Source: Eupeodes corollae (Eukaryota > Arthropoda > Insecta > Diptera > Syrphidae). From it: DNA of 64,000 nt. Both the position numbers and the translations under genes were made by a program. The notes below the pieces were generated by a model. It made no database searches. It had not been told where the DNA came from and saw only the letters and a program-made list of their open reading frames with translations. Of this stretch, positions 47,244-60,914 are shown in pieces. The stretch is taken from contig NC_079148.1 in assembly GCF_945859685.1 (NCBI RefSeq), forward strand, positions 120,324,589-120,388,588, written 5' to 3'. Position 1 is the stretch's first letter; each line of letters begins with the position of its first letter.

Positions 47244-49857
47244 TTTTCTTTCCAAAAGAGATTCAATCCACAGATAATTTTTAGGTTAGAAAATGTTGAT
47301 AAAATTTAAGTATCCAAGCTTGAAATTTTAATTTCTATCACGGTAGGTTTATTTCTTCGACAAAAAATAAAACTTATTCAAAAAAATTAAGTACAAAACC
47401 GTAACGAGAACAAATCTCAAAAACTTTTCTAAAAATCGCGTTTCTTACTTCGAAAAATGTGTTTAAAAAAATATATACTTTCTTTATTTATTAATTTAAT
47501 TAAAATTGAATATAAGACTTAATAAAAATAATTATTAAATTCCTATAAAATTAATTCAATAAAATAAAATCGTTATAAATATTTATATATATATTTTTCT
47601 TTTATTGTTCAAATTGAAACGTTGCGTTCAGTGTATATATGTTTTTTTTTTTGTTGTTTTAAACTTCGTTCGTGCAACACAACCGAACAGTTTGCAATTC
47701 AAAGCAAGAATGCCAACATTGCCGATTTGTTGGAGAAAAAATATCTGAAAATCATTCGCATAACATACTTAACTTGGTTTGGTATATTTGCTAGGTATAC
47801 ACTTCACAGTTGAAACATCACAGTGAAGTTACATAGTTTAGATACGTTTAGGTTCGGTTTTTGATTTTCGGTTCGGTTTCAGTTTGCTTTTGGTAAATGA
47901 ATAAGATAGGTATAGTAGATAGATATATGAATTTAATGCGCGAAAGTGCTGCCGCCTGTATGCTGATGGCTGACTAATCAATTCCAGGCAACCATCAGCA
48001 GTAAATCTATGTATAAGCACCTATATACATTTTGGAATCTTTTTGTTTTCTGTTCGACTTGAACTTAGAGTTGAGAGAAGACTGTTTTGTTTTTATTTTA
48101 TAAAATTTTAAATTCTTTTCTTATATAAATTTATAAAAAAAAATTGTGGATTTTTTAAACTGACTCAGACTGTGGTGTTCCTTTGTGTTTGATTCGGTTT
48201 GGTTCGGTTGATTGTGAATCTAGATACTTTTGTTTAGACGCAAATGCTTAGATGTATGTGTTTATATACATTTGTGCGCATGTGTTGTTTAGAAATAAAA
48301 TATACAAAAAATATAAAAAGTATCTCAACAGAGTGCTATGAGTTTTTAGTTTCTTCGTTTTTTTTTTGTTTAGTTTGTTATAAGTTTATGAATATCTAAC
48401 GAAGCATTAGTTTACGAATGTGGAAATGGAGAAATGCTTACTAATGCGTATAATCTTTATTTTAGCATGAAGTTTTTCTCTTTTGTTTATTGTTGTTGGT
48501 TTTCGTTTTTGTTGCATTTGGTAGGTGTTTATAATTTCTGTTTGCTCGCTTAGCTGAAGCTTAAAATCAGTTTAATTTTTTTTGTTTTCAATTGAATCTT
48601 TATTTTTTGTTGAGATTCATGCATCTGATACATTTTAAATGCACGTGGTTTGGTTGTTTTTTTTTGTATTATGTCAGTATTATAAAGGTCAGCATCAAAA
48701 AATTTGTATCTTGATTTTATCCCAGAGCATTATTATGATGATGATGATGAGATGGTATATTAAAAGTGTATCTCAACTTAAACAGCTGCTTTTTGTTTAC
48801 AAACGATTATGTATTTACAAAATATCAACTTATCTATCTCTTTCATCTTACTATCTTTCTTGATATGTTTTTTTTTTAATTTGTGAATGAAATTTTGTTG
48901 GTTTATTTTGTACTTATCAATTTTGTTTACATAAATAGGTAGATAAATTATAAAATGTTTTTGTGTGTGTTTATTTTCTTATACTCTAATTTCGGTTGTG
49001 CTCTAAAGATAGAAAAAAAACACCCATCGAATGGAATATTTTTGGCTATCCCCAAAATATTTTGGTTTATTACTCTTTTTGGTGTTTTTTTTCCCTCTAA
49101 TTTGAGTCATTATATAAGATGTTTCAAAAAAGAGTAATTTCATAAAGTTATTACAGAAAGAGAAGAAGAGTTTTTTCAGAATTTTTGGTTTCGATTATTT
49201 TGTCGTTATTGTTATTTTGTACATATAACAAGAGACGGTTTGAAAATGCATGCCAACACGTTCGTGTTGTTGATTGTAGTCAAGTTAAGCTCAGGTTTCC
49301 AAAACGAGTCGAATATAGTTCATTAAAAATGTGCCATTCCTATAGATACCACAAAAAACAAATAAGCGAATATACAATGTTTGTAATGAACGGGAGAGTT
49401 CAAAACATTCCCTTGGTAAAAAAAATGTTTATGTCTCTGTAATAAAATAAAACAAATCTTAATGCGCAAATGGTTTTTAGGGAAGTCAAAGTGCAATTTA
49501 CACATTGTATTGTACTTAATTCTTTAATCAAAGGAGATTATTATAAATTTAGTTTTTTTTTTCAAAAAATAAAAAGATTTAATAGAAACAAAGACTATTC
49601 TCGATTTTCCCTTTTTCATTACATATTTGAACTATACAGCAATTTTTTGAAACTTTATCCATACCTTATCTGATCTTCATGGAATAAGGCTTTTTTTAAT
49701 ACCTCACAGCAGAATTACCGATGCTTCTAAACTTGGTTTTTCGATAGAGATTATTTTCCAAACTTAACCCAAATAAGCTCCAAAAATTTGATCATACAGT
49801 TTTTTTTAAAACGTTTTTCTCCAATTTTTTCACTTGTTCAATGTGAACATACAATTT
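47244..49857. other. Upstream region of exon 1b; no gene recognised
   Basis: A TATA-rich run (minus strand, near 47577-47597) lies 330-350 bases upstream of the exon 1b start codon and could belong to its promoter. An ATGATGATGATG microsatellite is at 48735. Short open frames at 47622-49673 are T-rich and match nothing. Confidence 0.4.
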
Positions 49858-50945
49858 TTAACTTCCTATAGGAAGTTATTGTAATGGGTCCGATTTGTCA
49901 ATATGAAAATTTTGAAATTAAAAAAGTTAAAAAAGTCACAAAATTTCGTTTGTTTTTTAACTATAACAGTTTAAAAAAAAAGGTTAACATTTTGGTTAAC
50001 CCTAAATATCTCATGAAGCAATGACGCTAGAGACTTATATTAAATGTTATATTTTATATAGTAACGTGATACCAACTAAGTATTTTTTTGCAAAAAAAAT
50101 CCAGTTAACGGGTTTTTTTATGAATCAAAAACAAACAGTGAACAGTAAAATTTGTCACCTCGAAAATTTTACGACTTAAATATGATTTAATCTTCAAAAC
50201 AATTGGAGAAACGAAAAATAATGCTTTTAACATCTAGTAAGATTTTGAGCAAAATCGAATTGACAGTTTTTTTATAAAAAAATAAAACTTCAAAAAAAAG
50301 AAAAACATTACTCAAAGTTGTTAACAGTTGAATTTCGACTCAAATGTCTTTTCAAAAATTTGAAATTATGGCTTTCAACTAATTTTAGCTTAGAAGCAAT
50401 ATTGTTTTCAACATTCTGAAAAATTTTGAGAAAAATGGAAGTGACAGGTTTTATACAAAAAATAAAAGCCTAACATAAAAACAATTCTACTTAGTAAAAA
50501 TTTTCTTTCGACTCAAAAAGCTATTCAAAAATTAAAAATATTGTCTTCAAACTCTTTTTATTTCATAGAAAATATTGTTTTCGATATATTCAGTAGTTTT
50601 TTTTGTAAAAATCCAACATTCCGTTTTTTCATAAAAAAAAAAAAACTTCAAGAGATAGTACGGAAATTTGGTACAAATTGATGTTCGGTTCTTGATATTT
50701 CTCAAGTTAATTTCATTAATCCAATTTGTAAAAATTTAAGAAATGCTACATTGGTAAACTAGATCAAAGCTAGATTTTCAAACTAAACTATTTCTTTTTA
50801 AGAAAAATGTTGTTGGAAATTACTAAATTTTTAAGAATAATTCAACTAACAACTTTTTTAAACCAACGCTACAAACTTTTAAGCAAGACAAATAGACCGA
50901 CGGGATGGGCAGTTTTCAGTGTGGGTCGCATCCCAGCATATTTTT
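49858..50945 (-). repeat. Rep1 family, copy C (both ends, inverted)
   Basis: The left end on the plus strand is the hairpin AACTTCCTATAGGAAGTT followed by GTAATGGGTCCGATTTGTCA. The right end is the inverted 5' signature GTGGGTCGCATCCCAGC. In between are about two internal repeat units, the inverted ATTGATGTTCGGTTCTTGAT block and the AAACTAAACTATTTCTTTTT block. The ACGTACGYACGCAC segment found near the 3' end of copies A and B is missing, pointing to an internal deletion. Confidence 0.78.
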
Positions 50946-53110
50946 AAAATTTTGTTTCAAATGCACTTCATCCTTTTGTTGTCTTCTCTTCAAATTAAGT
51001 GTACTTTTTAGAAACTGTGTGACATATAATTGAAAATCTCTTCCAAAACATTCACCTTTTTCAAAATAAGGCCCTTTTTTATCATATTATTCTGGAACAA
51101 ATCTCCTTTTTCGACTATTGTTTAATTAGTTTTTTATTAGTCAAAGCTAGAAAACTAGATACAGAAAATCAATGTAATCTAGGTGCCTTTTCTCCAAATT
51201 CCAAATTTCCTAAAGAATTACCCAAATTGTAAGCGAAAATTATCCCATTTATTTAGTTTTAATTTAATGATTTGAAAAACATAACTTTGAACCTAAACCA
51301 TACAATTTTCTAGCTTTAGCAATATTTCAACTTTCGGTCTTTATTTTAATCAAAAAAAGTAAAACCTCGCCTATATAGTTTTCTACTTTTTCTTTATTAT
51401 TTAAAAAAAGTCTCCAAAAATTGCTATTAAAATAAATTTAAAATTTGTAACAGTATTGGACAATATTTAAAAATTCCCCGTTTTCATAATTTTTCCTATT
51501 TCAATTTTGTTTATTGTTTGAATACTGAATGAATAGAACTTACATACAAATTTTAACACATTTAAAAATATCACAAAATAACCCAAATATTTGTTCTTTT
51601 CATTTTCAATACTTCTTTGTAATAATTGTAAGCAAAGTATAACTTTTAGATGCTAAATACTCAACAATATGACCATTATATGACTTTATTAGCACATTTA
51701 TATCCCCATTTACGTCATTTTTATAGAAAAAAGCAAGCAAATATTTGTTATAATATATTTGCACTATTAATTAATGCATAAATAACACATTCTTTTTCTC
51801 CAGTCAGAAAAAAAAATATCCATACACTACAAAACCTAACCTACCACTATTTTAGTTTGAAAGATTGTTGGGACTTCTGTGAAATTCCTAGAATATATTT
51901 TTTACCGCTATGACTTGTTGGTTTAAAGTATTATCTATATTCATTCATTCACTGTCTAATGCAACATGTTAATGGATTTTGATGAATACGATAATGATAA
52001 ATTAATTGTAAAAATTTAAAATTAAATAAAAAATCTATTTAATCGATGTGATTGGGTATACTTTGAGTGTAAATATGGAAGACTTTCACGACTTTTAGAA
52101 TCATTTAAAAATGTTTATCCATGACATGATATATTTTCCAACAAAACCAACAATTCAACAATATTTAACACTTAATGTAGAAATGCGCAATTGCTAGAAT
52201 TTTTCAATGCTAGTCGTCATCATCTTAATGTACTTTTAATACATATATCTACGTATACACGACAGTGAGTATGTTTTTTGTTTTTATTTTTCAAATTCAT
52301 TATAATCACACAACAACATGTAAAATACTCGTAGTCTAAAAGTTCATATGACTACGAGTAAAGTTTTAGTTAGCTTAATGGAAATTATTAGCTGGCGCTT
52401 GGCGCCTACAATTCCGTAAAATCGATCAATAAAAAATGTTCTTACATGTAGCTAGTATACAAAGACTCAATGTTGCTTTGGCGAATTGGATAAGTAATAA
52501 AAGCTCAGTTTTAAAATGAATGATTTATGTACGTGCTGTTATTTTGGTTATATTCCCTTAAAATTAATATTTAATGTAGATTTAGCGAATTTTAAGAATA
52601 TATATTTTTGGTATTTAATAAAGGTGACTTTATGGCACGTACTTATCCTTATCATGGCATTACTTCGAAAAACTTGAATAATTCCTAATTTCATGTACTA
52701 AAACATAGAAACATTTTAAAAAATTCACAGAAAAAAAACTTAGAAAATTTATTTTTTGTTTAAAGTTTCTTTTTACCGATTAGAGCCACAAAAATATAGA
52801 TAGCCAGTAATACTCGGTTAGGTGTTTATAATGTATCAATCTTTTTTGACAACAAATATTCTATGGATTTATTAGAGAGAGTATTTTTAGGAGACTATCT
52901 TAAACGCTTGGATGAGCCTGGTTGAGCAACATCGAATTCCTTAAGTATTGGTAGAATTGAAATTGTAGAATGTATTTATGGTGAGGAAACTAGCCCTTTA
53001 GAGTTAAAATCGGCAACACCTTAAATAGTTAACGATTTTGGGTGTTTTTGTTAATTTTTGCCATGTTGCTTTAAGCCACGATGACAAAAACCTCTATAAT
53101 TTATAACATT
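50946..53110. other. AT-rich sequence, nothing recognised
   Basis: No coding frame or repeat that I can support. Confidence 0.45.
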
Positions 53111-53114
53111 ATCG

Positions 53115-54370
53115 TTAAACTTACTTAAACTTACTTACTTAAGGTGGCGCTACAGTCCGGGTTGGACCTGGGCCTCAACCAGCATGTGTCTTCAGCCAGC
53201 TCGATCCCTAGCTAGCTATCTCCAGTTTCCCACGCCAAGTTGGTTAAGATCTTTACCCACCTGCGGCGCCACCTGAGTCGCGGTCTTCCTATACTGTGCC
53301 TTCTCTCGGAATTGGATTCGAAGACCTTCCGGGCTAGAGCTTTGATTTCCATTCGCTCTACATGACCTAGCCATCTAAGCCGTTGGACTTTAATTCTGCT
53401 TACTAGGTCAGTGTCGCTGTACAGCCCGTACAGTTCGTCGTTATATCTTCTCCTCCATTCTCTATCTATGCGTACGGGACCAAAAATCATCGAAGAATTT
53501 TTTCCTCGAAGCATCCTAAGACGCTCTCGTCTTTCTTTGACAGCTTCCAGGCCTCAGCGCCATAAATGAGAACCGGGATGATGAGTGTCTTATAGATGGT
53601 GATTTTAGATGCTCGAGAGAGAACTTTACTTCTCAATTGTCTTCTATGTCCAAAGAAGCAGCAATTTTCGAGAGTTATTCTGCATTTTATTTCAACGCTG
53701 GTGTCGTTGTCTGTGTTAATATCGGGTAGACAAAGTCCTTAACTACCTCAAAGTTATAGCTGTACATGGGTTGCGTTTTGTCCAAGACGTCGTTGTTCAA
53801 TGTCTTTTTTTGATGACACCATATAATTGTCCTTGCACTCATTGACCACTAAACCCATTTTCTTCGCTTCCGTTGCAATGCTCAAAACGCTCCACTGACA
53901 TCACGCTTTGATCTTTCAATTATGTCAATATCATTTGCGTATCCGAGTAATTGGATTTACCTTTTGGAAGATTGTGCCTCTAGTTTTGACGGTTGAGTTT
54001 TGCACAATTCTTTCCAGAACAATATTCAAGAAGTCGCATGACAGTGCATCCCCTTGCTGAAATCCTTTTTTGACATCAAATGCATCAGTAAAATCTGTTC
54101 CGACCTTGAAAGAGCAGTGTGCATTCTCCATCGTCATTCTGCATAAACGGATAAGTTTTACAGGGATACCAAAACTAGACATTGCTCTGTAAAGCTCTTT
54201 CCTGTAGATGCTGTCATACGTGGATTTAAAATCGATAAAGAGATGGTGGGTATCGATTTGAAGCTCCTGGGTTTTTTACAAGATGAACATTTGGTCGATA
54301 GTGGACTTTCCTGGTCTGAAGCCACACTGATAAGGACCTATCAGGTTGTTGACGAACCTGACGTCATAAT
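53115..54370 (-). pseudogene. Non-LTR retrotransposon reverse-transcriptase remnant with 3' end
   Basis: On the minus strand: QCGFRPGKSTIDQMFIL then an in-frame stop, LFIDFKSTYDSIYRKELY (motif A), FGIPVKLIRLCR, GFQQGDALSCDFLNIVLE, a degenerate active-site box LGYANDIDII (YADD to YAND), EAKKMGLVVNE, LIIPVLIYGAEAWKLS, and the C-terminal RIKVQRLRWLGHVERM (53212-53514). The order matches the RT and C-terminus of RTE-like elements commonly annotated as endonuclease-reverse transcriptase. Stops and frameshifts break it and the endonuclease is absent. The 3' end reads GGACTGTAGCGCCACC followed by AAGTAAGTAAGTTTAAGTAA, a terminal short tandem repeat. The clade is not firmly assigned. Confidence 0.8.
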
Positions 54371-54933
54371 ATGGCAGAGAAGTCCTTAAACCTAGACAAA
54401 AATCGTTATAAATCCCTTATTGAATTCAACTCAAAGATTGCATTCATTCTTCATGCATTCTTTGAATTCAGTTAAAGTCTTTGCACTCCTTAAAATAGTT
54501 ATAACTATATTTTTAAAACCGTTAGGTCTACAGACACAGTTGTAATTATTTCATTTGCCTTAAGAATGCACAAAATGTAACCAATAAGTAGGACTCGACA
54601 TTTTCGCAGTTTTTCGGAGTTTTGGCCATGGTTCATCGCTAGAATTTGGAAACTTAGACTATTAATTAGGCTAGCATCATACGAGAAACACAGTTCTACC
54701 TGATTTAAAGCAAGGTCTCCCCTTACTCAAACGGAAAAATGAATGGTCTTATAATAAAAGGATTTTTTTTGAATCTTTAAGAAAATCAACATTCATATTC
54801 TTTCTTTCTATATAAACTCTCGAATTGGTCAACTGCGGATTTCGAAATAATTTCAAATAAAGTTAAGAAAACGGATTTTATATGTATTATATTTGTAAGA
54901 ATCATTAAAGAAAAATAAAATAAATACAAAAAT
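54371..54933. other. Nothing recognised
   Basis: AT-rich spacer between two retroelement fragments. Confidence 0.35.
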
Positions 54934-55040
54934 AAGGCCAACAGTCCATTAAGGGATTGATTATTAAGAAATCTACAGTTTAAAGCCGAATCCGAACGGC
55001 TTATTTGAGAAAGAACTTTACATGACAAAAATTACTCTTT
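54934..55040 (-). repeat. Decayed SINE fragment
   Basis: AAGGCCAACAGTCCATTAAG, CTACAGTTTA, AGCCGAATCCGAACGGCTTA and ACAAAAATTACTCTT follow the order of the SINE at 11310-11603. The head with the polymerase III boxes is missing. Confidence 0.6.
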
Positions 55041-58000
55041 TTAAAAACTCTTCTTTTGATTTCGAACAAATCAAAGATTGCATTTAACGTATTTTAGTTT
55101 CAAGTGGTTTCTCTAAAACCTGTCCCATTTCTTCCTACCTCGAAAAAGCCTTGAACTACGCAAAAAAAAAACAAACCTAAAACCTTCCTATGACAAGTAG
55201 TTTTTATATCTAATCTTATCATCTGATAAATTAGTATGACGTTTCTTATAAGTACAACGATGATTAATATAGTTCAAATGTACGTATATTTATCAATTTT
55301 TTTTTATTATATGTACTTGGTTAATTTCAATGAATTACGAAATCAACCCTCATCATTGAAATAAGATCAAATTTATTTTTCCAGTTGAATAGACCAATTC
55401 GTTTAATCAACATACCTTCTGTAGGTTTACTCAAAATTCATTCATGTTTATTCTTGTTTACATTTTATACCTATGGTTTCTCCTTCTGTTCTCAAACTCT
55501 TGTGAAAGAAAAAAAGTTTGTTTTGAAAACCAATACCTAAGAATTTTTAAGGGGATCTAATAAAATAAAGGACGAATATTTTTGTTTTCCTTTCGTTTAC
55601 TTTGTAAACTTGGAAGCTCAACTTTTCTCAATTTTATCATTTTGAGGCGTTGTCCTCTGAGAACATCTTGTGTGAGGTCTTGACAGTTATAATCATCATA
55701 AGTTTTTATAAAATTTAAGATGTTAAGCGTTCGATAGAGGTTAATGATAAACACTCAAAAAAATTATGAGACAAGAGTTTGACAGGTGTCAAATTTTAGA
55801 TCTAACATTCTGAATGAACGTAATAAATTAATCTATATTTTGTTTTAAATGATTCGAAAAAATATTCTATTCCATTTTTAAAAGTGTCACTTAAAAATTA
55901 TGACTGAAGATCCTCTTAACGTTTAAATTATATAACAAACTATCTAACTGCCCTCTTTGAAGAAAATTGTGATTGCATCTAATTTCTTGTATAAATTTCA
56001 ATGAGACAAAGGAAATAGAGACAAAATGCATTTTTAATTATAAACCAATACAATTATTTGTTAACACTCAAAAATTGTCTGGATTGAATAAATAATTTAA
56101 TTTTATGGCATGGCGTCTAAAAATCTAAAAGCACTCGGAAATTAAATATCAATTAGGAAAACCTATTATACATTATCTTTTATACAAAGTTGTAATATTA
56201 AAGCTTTTTAAATTTAAAAAAATAATTATTTAAATGTTATGGTAATTGAATAGATTGTATTTGCTGTTGTAGAGCTCTTGATAATAATAGAAAATTTTAA
56301 TTGCTCTTATGAAATTATATATATTTTTTGTTGCTAATTGTTAAAATTGTAAATATATTTGTGTGTGCATTGACAAACTGATGAATCGAAATTTTGCACC
56401 TTCCCAAAGGCATTATATCCTAAGACAAACTATTTCATTACTAAAAAAGGAACGATACATGTTTTAACAATTGAAATTATCAAAATTTACTTTAAAAATT
56501 AAAGAAATCGGTTTAAAACCTAAAAGATTGATTTCATGAAGTTATCGAAAACATAGGGCCATACTTTCACGAATTGTACATGTAAAATTTCGTGAAGCGA
56601 ATATGGTGCTTCAACCTTAGCCATGTCAGCCATTTGACTGATCTCGTTATTGTTAATTTATAAAAAAATAATCATAAATTCATGAATACTTAGACGGTGT
56701 TAATGTTTTAGAATTTTGGCAAAACTGTTCTAACGTTCTCTTGATAGAAACGTGTTGGCCAATTAACAACTTTGAATTTCAACAGTGAACAGATGATATA
56801 TTAAAAAGTAGGTATACGCCATAGTGTACTATTTTAGTGTTAAGTTCAGATGTCTTGGAAAATTATAAATGAATTGCTTAAAGAAAGAAACTAAAAACTA
56901 GTTGTACAAATTTTGATCAAATTTATAAATCACCGAACAAAAAGAAACAAGTTCAGGCACACTTCTAAGACAAATATCGAAAAATAGTAATGAGATTCAA
57001 GTAAATCAATTCAGATTATATCAAGAAAAAGTAGAACATTTTGTATCTATATAAAATATTGACAACAATAAGATTATAACAAAAAACATCTTAGATCCAA
57101 AATGTTATTTCCGTTTTCTTATACAACACCACAAACTTTCCTTCCTCCCTAAACTTCAAGTTAACATCAATCTAGTTCAAACCAGTTTTGGAAGCAAATA
57201 TTTGGAGCGATGAACTCCAAAAAATACGCTTACGGCTCTTTTGTTCCATTGAGAAAAAAAAATAAACAAAAGAAAATTGATGAAAAAATAACAACAAAAC
57301 AAAACAAAAAACTATTTGCATATGTCTACCTTTCTATTTTTGCTATGTTTTTTTTTAATGTTAATTTTGGCAAACAAAAAAAAAACATAAACAAAAGATA
57401 CGTTTGTAATTTGCTGAATCAAACGTTTTGAACAGCTGCGTCAAGAAAAAAAATATCTAGCTCTTTGGTAACTCTTTTTTCTTTTGGGGTTTAACTCTAT
57501 TGTTAGTTGGAGGAGATTTAAATTTTGCCAGTCAAAAATTGTTTTTATTGTTACACACTTGTTTCAAATCCTTAATTAATCAAACCAAGCACGTGTTTTG
57601 TTTGTTTATTTCTTTTGAACTTCATTGATGATGTTCGAATGAAATTTTGTCAATAAAAATCTTCAATTAATCAAATCGAAATGGAATTTAAATTATTAAT
57701 AATTGCCACTACCCAATTTGTGAAATTGTGAGAGAAATTGCGTAGTTAAATATTTATATTGTGTATTTTTATTTAAAAAAAGGGCTATGGACATTATAAG
57801 TAATCATTGAACCGTGTGGTTACTAACAGTAGGGTAGGTTTTAAACCACGGATGAGATATTTTGGTTAAGTGCGAAAGTTTGCCAAATACTAGCACTTTT
57901 TTTTAAAAAAACAACACACCTGCAAACCTTGAAGAAAAAAGTAAACAAGCATAAATTTAAAGAATTTTTTCTAGTAATTTTGATATTTAGAAACCCAAAA

Positions 58001-58570
58001 GTTAAATGGATTGAAAAATGAGTCTTTCTTATTTTAATATTAGTAAAACAACTTAGTTAATTATTAAAAAAAACTTTAAAGTTTTACTGAATTTTCTTTA
58101 CAAAATCTGCAAGGGCAAACATTTTCAATGAAAAAAGATCATATTTTGAATCTAAAAAAATGATTTGAAATTTATCGAGTCTACAAAAAAGGACTCTCTT
58201 TCCACTGTATAACCAGTCAAAAGTCAAACTTAAAAAAAAAAATTTGATCGAGACATCATTAATCATTATCATACCATTTTATGTTGTATGCTGAACAAAG
58301 CTTACGAATACAGATTTAAATCAAAACAGTGTATAAAAATAGATTTATTTTATAAATTAAGAGAAAAGAACCTTAATTGATTTCAATTATTAAACTACGC
58401 AAAGGTAAATAAATGAAAATAAATTTAATAGACTAATAAACTACAAGCAAGATCAAAATAATCACATTATGTTACGTTTTTGTTTATGAAGTACCAATTT
58501 CATTCTTAAGAAATACTTGAGTAGTTATTTTCTTAATTTTTATTTTTATTTGCGATATATAAAAACTACA
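55041..58570. other. AT-rich sequence with one GTATACGCC motif
   Basis: The motif copy is at 56807-56832. No gene is supported; the open frame 57210-57431 is K/F-rich low complexity. Confidence 0.4.
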
Positions 58571-58572
58571 TA

Positions 58573-59738
58573 CACAGCTGGTAAAAAAAAATAGGTATGA
58601 GAAAATTGTTGATATCCACTCTTGACTTGTTGCTGATTAGCGGCTGGTTTGAATGCAAGCAATGTAACCAACATTTTTTTAAAAGAGAGAACAGTTATTC
58701 TCTCTATGAGCATGCTAAACTTTTTGCATTTAAGTAATGTAATGTTCTAAAAGTTGGCCATAAAAATAGGTGTGCTCAAAATAAAATCCAAGTTTCTTAT
58801 AATATTCTTTATTGTATGGTATAAATTCTTGAGGTGGGTTGTTTAAAATCATTTTATTAGCTTTAAAAAAAGTTTTTCATTCGTTACTGTTTGAATATGG
58901 GTTGTAAAGTCCACTGGAAAGGAAATTAGTTTGTCGACTTAGAGATTAGGCCAAGACCTACAAATTTATTGCGGAGGTCCTAGGCAGATCTCAAAATTTA
59001 ATAACAAATGCTCTCAAGCCCAGAGGAATCCGCGAAAATAGAGGCCGGCCGGAAAAAACATCAGCTACCACTGACCGCCTCATACTATTTCTAGATAAAT
59101 CTAACACTTTTATTTCGTCCAGGACCAAAGGTGCTCAAATTGATAATGCTTCAGTGCACGCTCGATCTGAAGAAGGCTTCAGAGCGCGAATATTCCAGGA
59201 AGAATCGCCGGGAAACTTCTGTTCCGTAGGGCAAGCAATATAAGGTCCAGAAAATTATTTGCCTTAAACCATGCTAATTGGAACGAACCAGAGTGTGTAT
59301 AAAAATGGCGGAATATCTTGTGGAGTAATGAAACAAAAGTAAATTTGTTTTTATCGGATTCTGGGAAAAACTTACCAAGATAACAATCCTAAACAACTGC
59401 ATTACTTGTGAAAGATTGGTTTCGAGAGAAACAAGTATCCGTTGTCCCATTGCCAAAGCAATCACCTGATCTCAATCCTATTGAGAACTTGTAGAATGAG
59501 CTTAAGCGTTAGTTAGGGGTCAAGATTTCACTAATGGAAACCAATTTTAGAAAGCGGTTCAAAGAGAATGGAATTTCATACCCCAGCAAACATGCCGAAA
59601 GTTAGTAGAGTCAATTCCGTGACGACTTTAAAAAGTTTTGAATAATAATGAAGGATACTCAGATTAAAATTAATATTTAACATAAAAAATGAATTAAAAC
59701 AAAAATTAATTATCACACTATTTTTTTGACCAGCTATG
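58573..59738 (+). mobile_element. Tc1-like DNA transposon, 1166 bp, inactive
   Basis: The ends are inverted repeats: CACAGCTGGTAAAAAAAAAT at the left and, inverted, CATAGCTGGTCAAAAAAAT at the right, each flanked by TA (58571-58572 and 59739-59740). The transposase reading begins about 58897 and runs to about 59667 in broken frames: GKEISLSTRD, IAEVLGRSQNLI, RGRPEKTSATTDRLI, FISSRTKGAQI, WSNETKVNLFLSDSGK and QSPDLNPIENL followed by NELKR. These are the N-terminal helix-turn-helix, GRPR-like linker and D..D34E catalytic regions of Tc1 transposases. Multiple stops and frameshifts show that it cannot encode an active enzyme. Confidence 0.85.
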
Positions 59739-59900
59739 TACATGTATGGCAAGTCCAAACCATTTTTGGGTCGAATGAGTTCAAACTTTAAAGTCAAAGT
59801 TTCAATTAAATTCGCAATAGGCATTTTTCATTTTTTAGACTAAAAATAACAGGTACAAACTCTTTTTCCAAATGTCGAAAATTTTAATTTTTTTAAAAAC

Positions 59901-59980
59901 GAAGGGTATCCCCCATAGCACCGTTATTTTGTTTTTATGTTTTCTCAAGAACTAATCAACCGATTTCAATAATTCCGTTT
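59901..59980 (-). repeat. Dispersed repeat R3, copy c
   Basis: Read on the minus strand: TTATTGAAATCGGTTGATTA, TTCTTGAGAAAAC, AAAACAAAATAACGGTGCTA and GGATACCCTTC, matching the core of the copies at 389 and 10022. It lies about 160 bases to the right of the Tc1-like element. Confidence 0.6.
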
Positions 59981-60914
59981 CAGTATAATCTCTTTTACAC
60001 TGTTTTATAATTATTGATGATAAAAAATGTCATCTTTATTTTGTACTAAAAAATATTACATTTTTTCAAAATTCGATATTTCAAAAATCATTTATTAACG
60101 AAAATCAAATGTAAAACGTATATTAATAAACTCTAAATAACTTAATTCTACAAATATTTGTAAACTAAAATTTAAAAAAGGTAGTACATTAATTTAAAAA
60201 AAAACCTCTCTTACGACTGTCAAAAAAAATTGTTTAAATCAGTAAATAAGTTTTATTTAAGTTTTTGAAGACAAACTTATTGTATTTAAAAAGTGCACAT
60301 TATATGCATTTATTTTTGCATACGTGAATTTCCCAATATATTTCTTATAAGCAAAATTTTCTTTCCTTTGAATTTTCAACTCAAAACTAAATTTAAGAAA
60401 ATTAACCGATTTTAAGGTATTGAAATTCGAATAAAGGCAATTAGATTTATAAGTGAAATGCTTTAAAAAAATAATTGTCAAGTGTATAATTTTTAAATTT
60501 TGACAGTTGTTTGTGAACATATTCTTAAAACAATAACAACAACAACTTTCAAAATAGACGCCATGAAGATGTTTATAACAATTGCAAATGTAAAATATTT
60601 TATGAAAGTTTCTTTTTGTTCAACATTTGGTGTGCTTATTCTTTCTTTTAGAAAACTTACTCCTTCCTGTGGTAAAATAATTTCAACAGAAGAAAGAAAA
60701 TTTTATTCAAATTTATCAAAAGAACCCTTTGCCTTTGTGTTTATTTTTAAAAATGTTAATATTCAAGGATTTTTTAAAATTTGTAAGAACTTAGTTTCCG
60801 TTTAAAATTAAGAAGTGAAAATCAAAAACTTGTTTCATCAACATAACAAAAGTGGTAAAAAAAGTTGCAAACAAAAAAATTTGAAAACAAACGAACAACA
60901 AATTTTTGCAATGA
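59981..60914. other. AT-rich sequence
   Basis: Short frames on both strands; nothing recognised. Confidence 0.35.
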
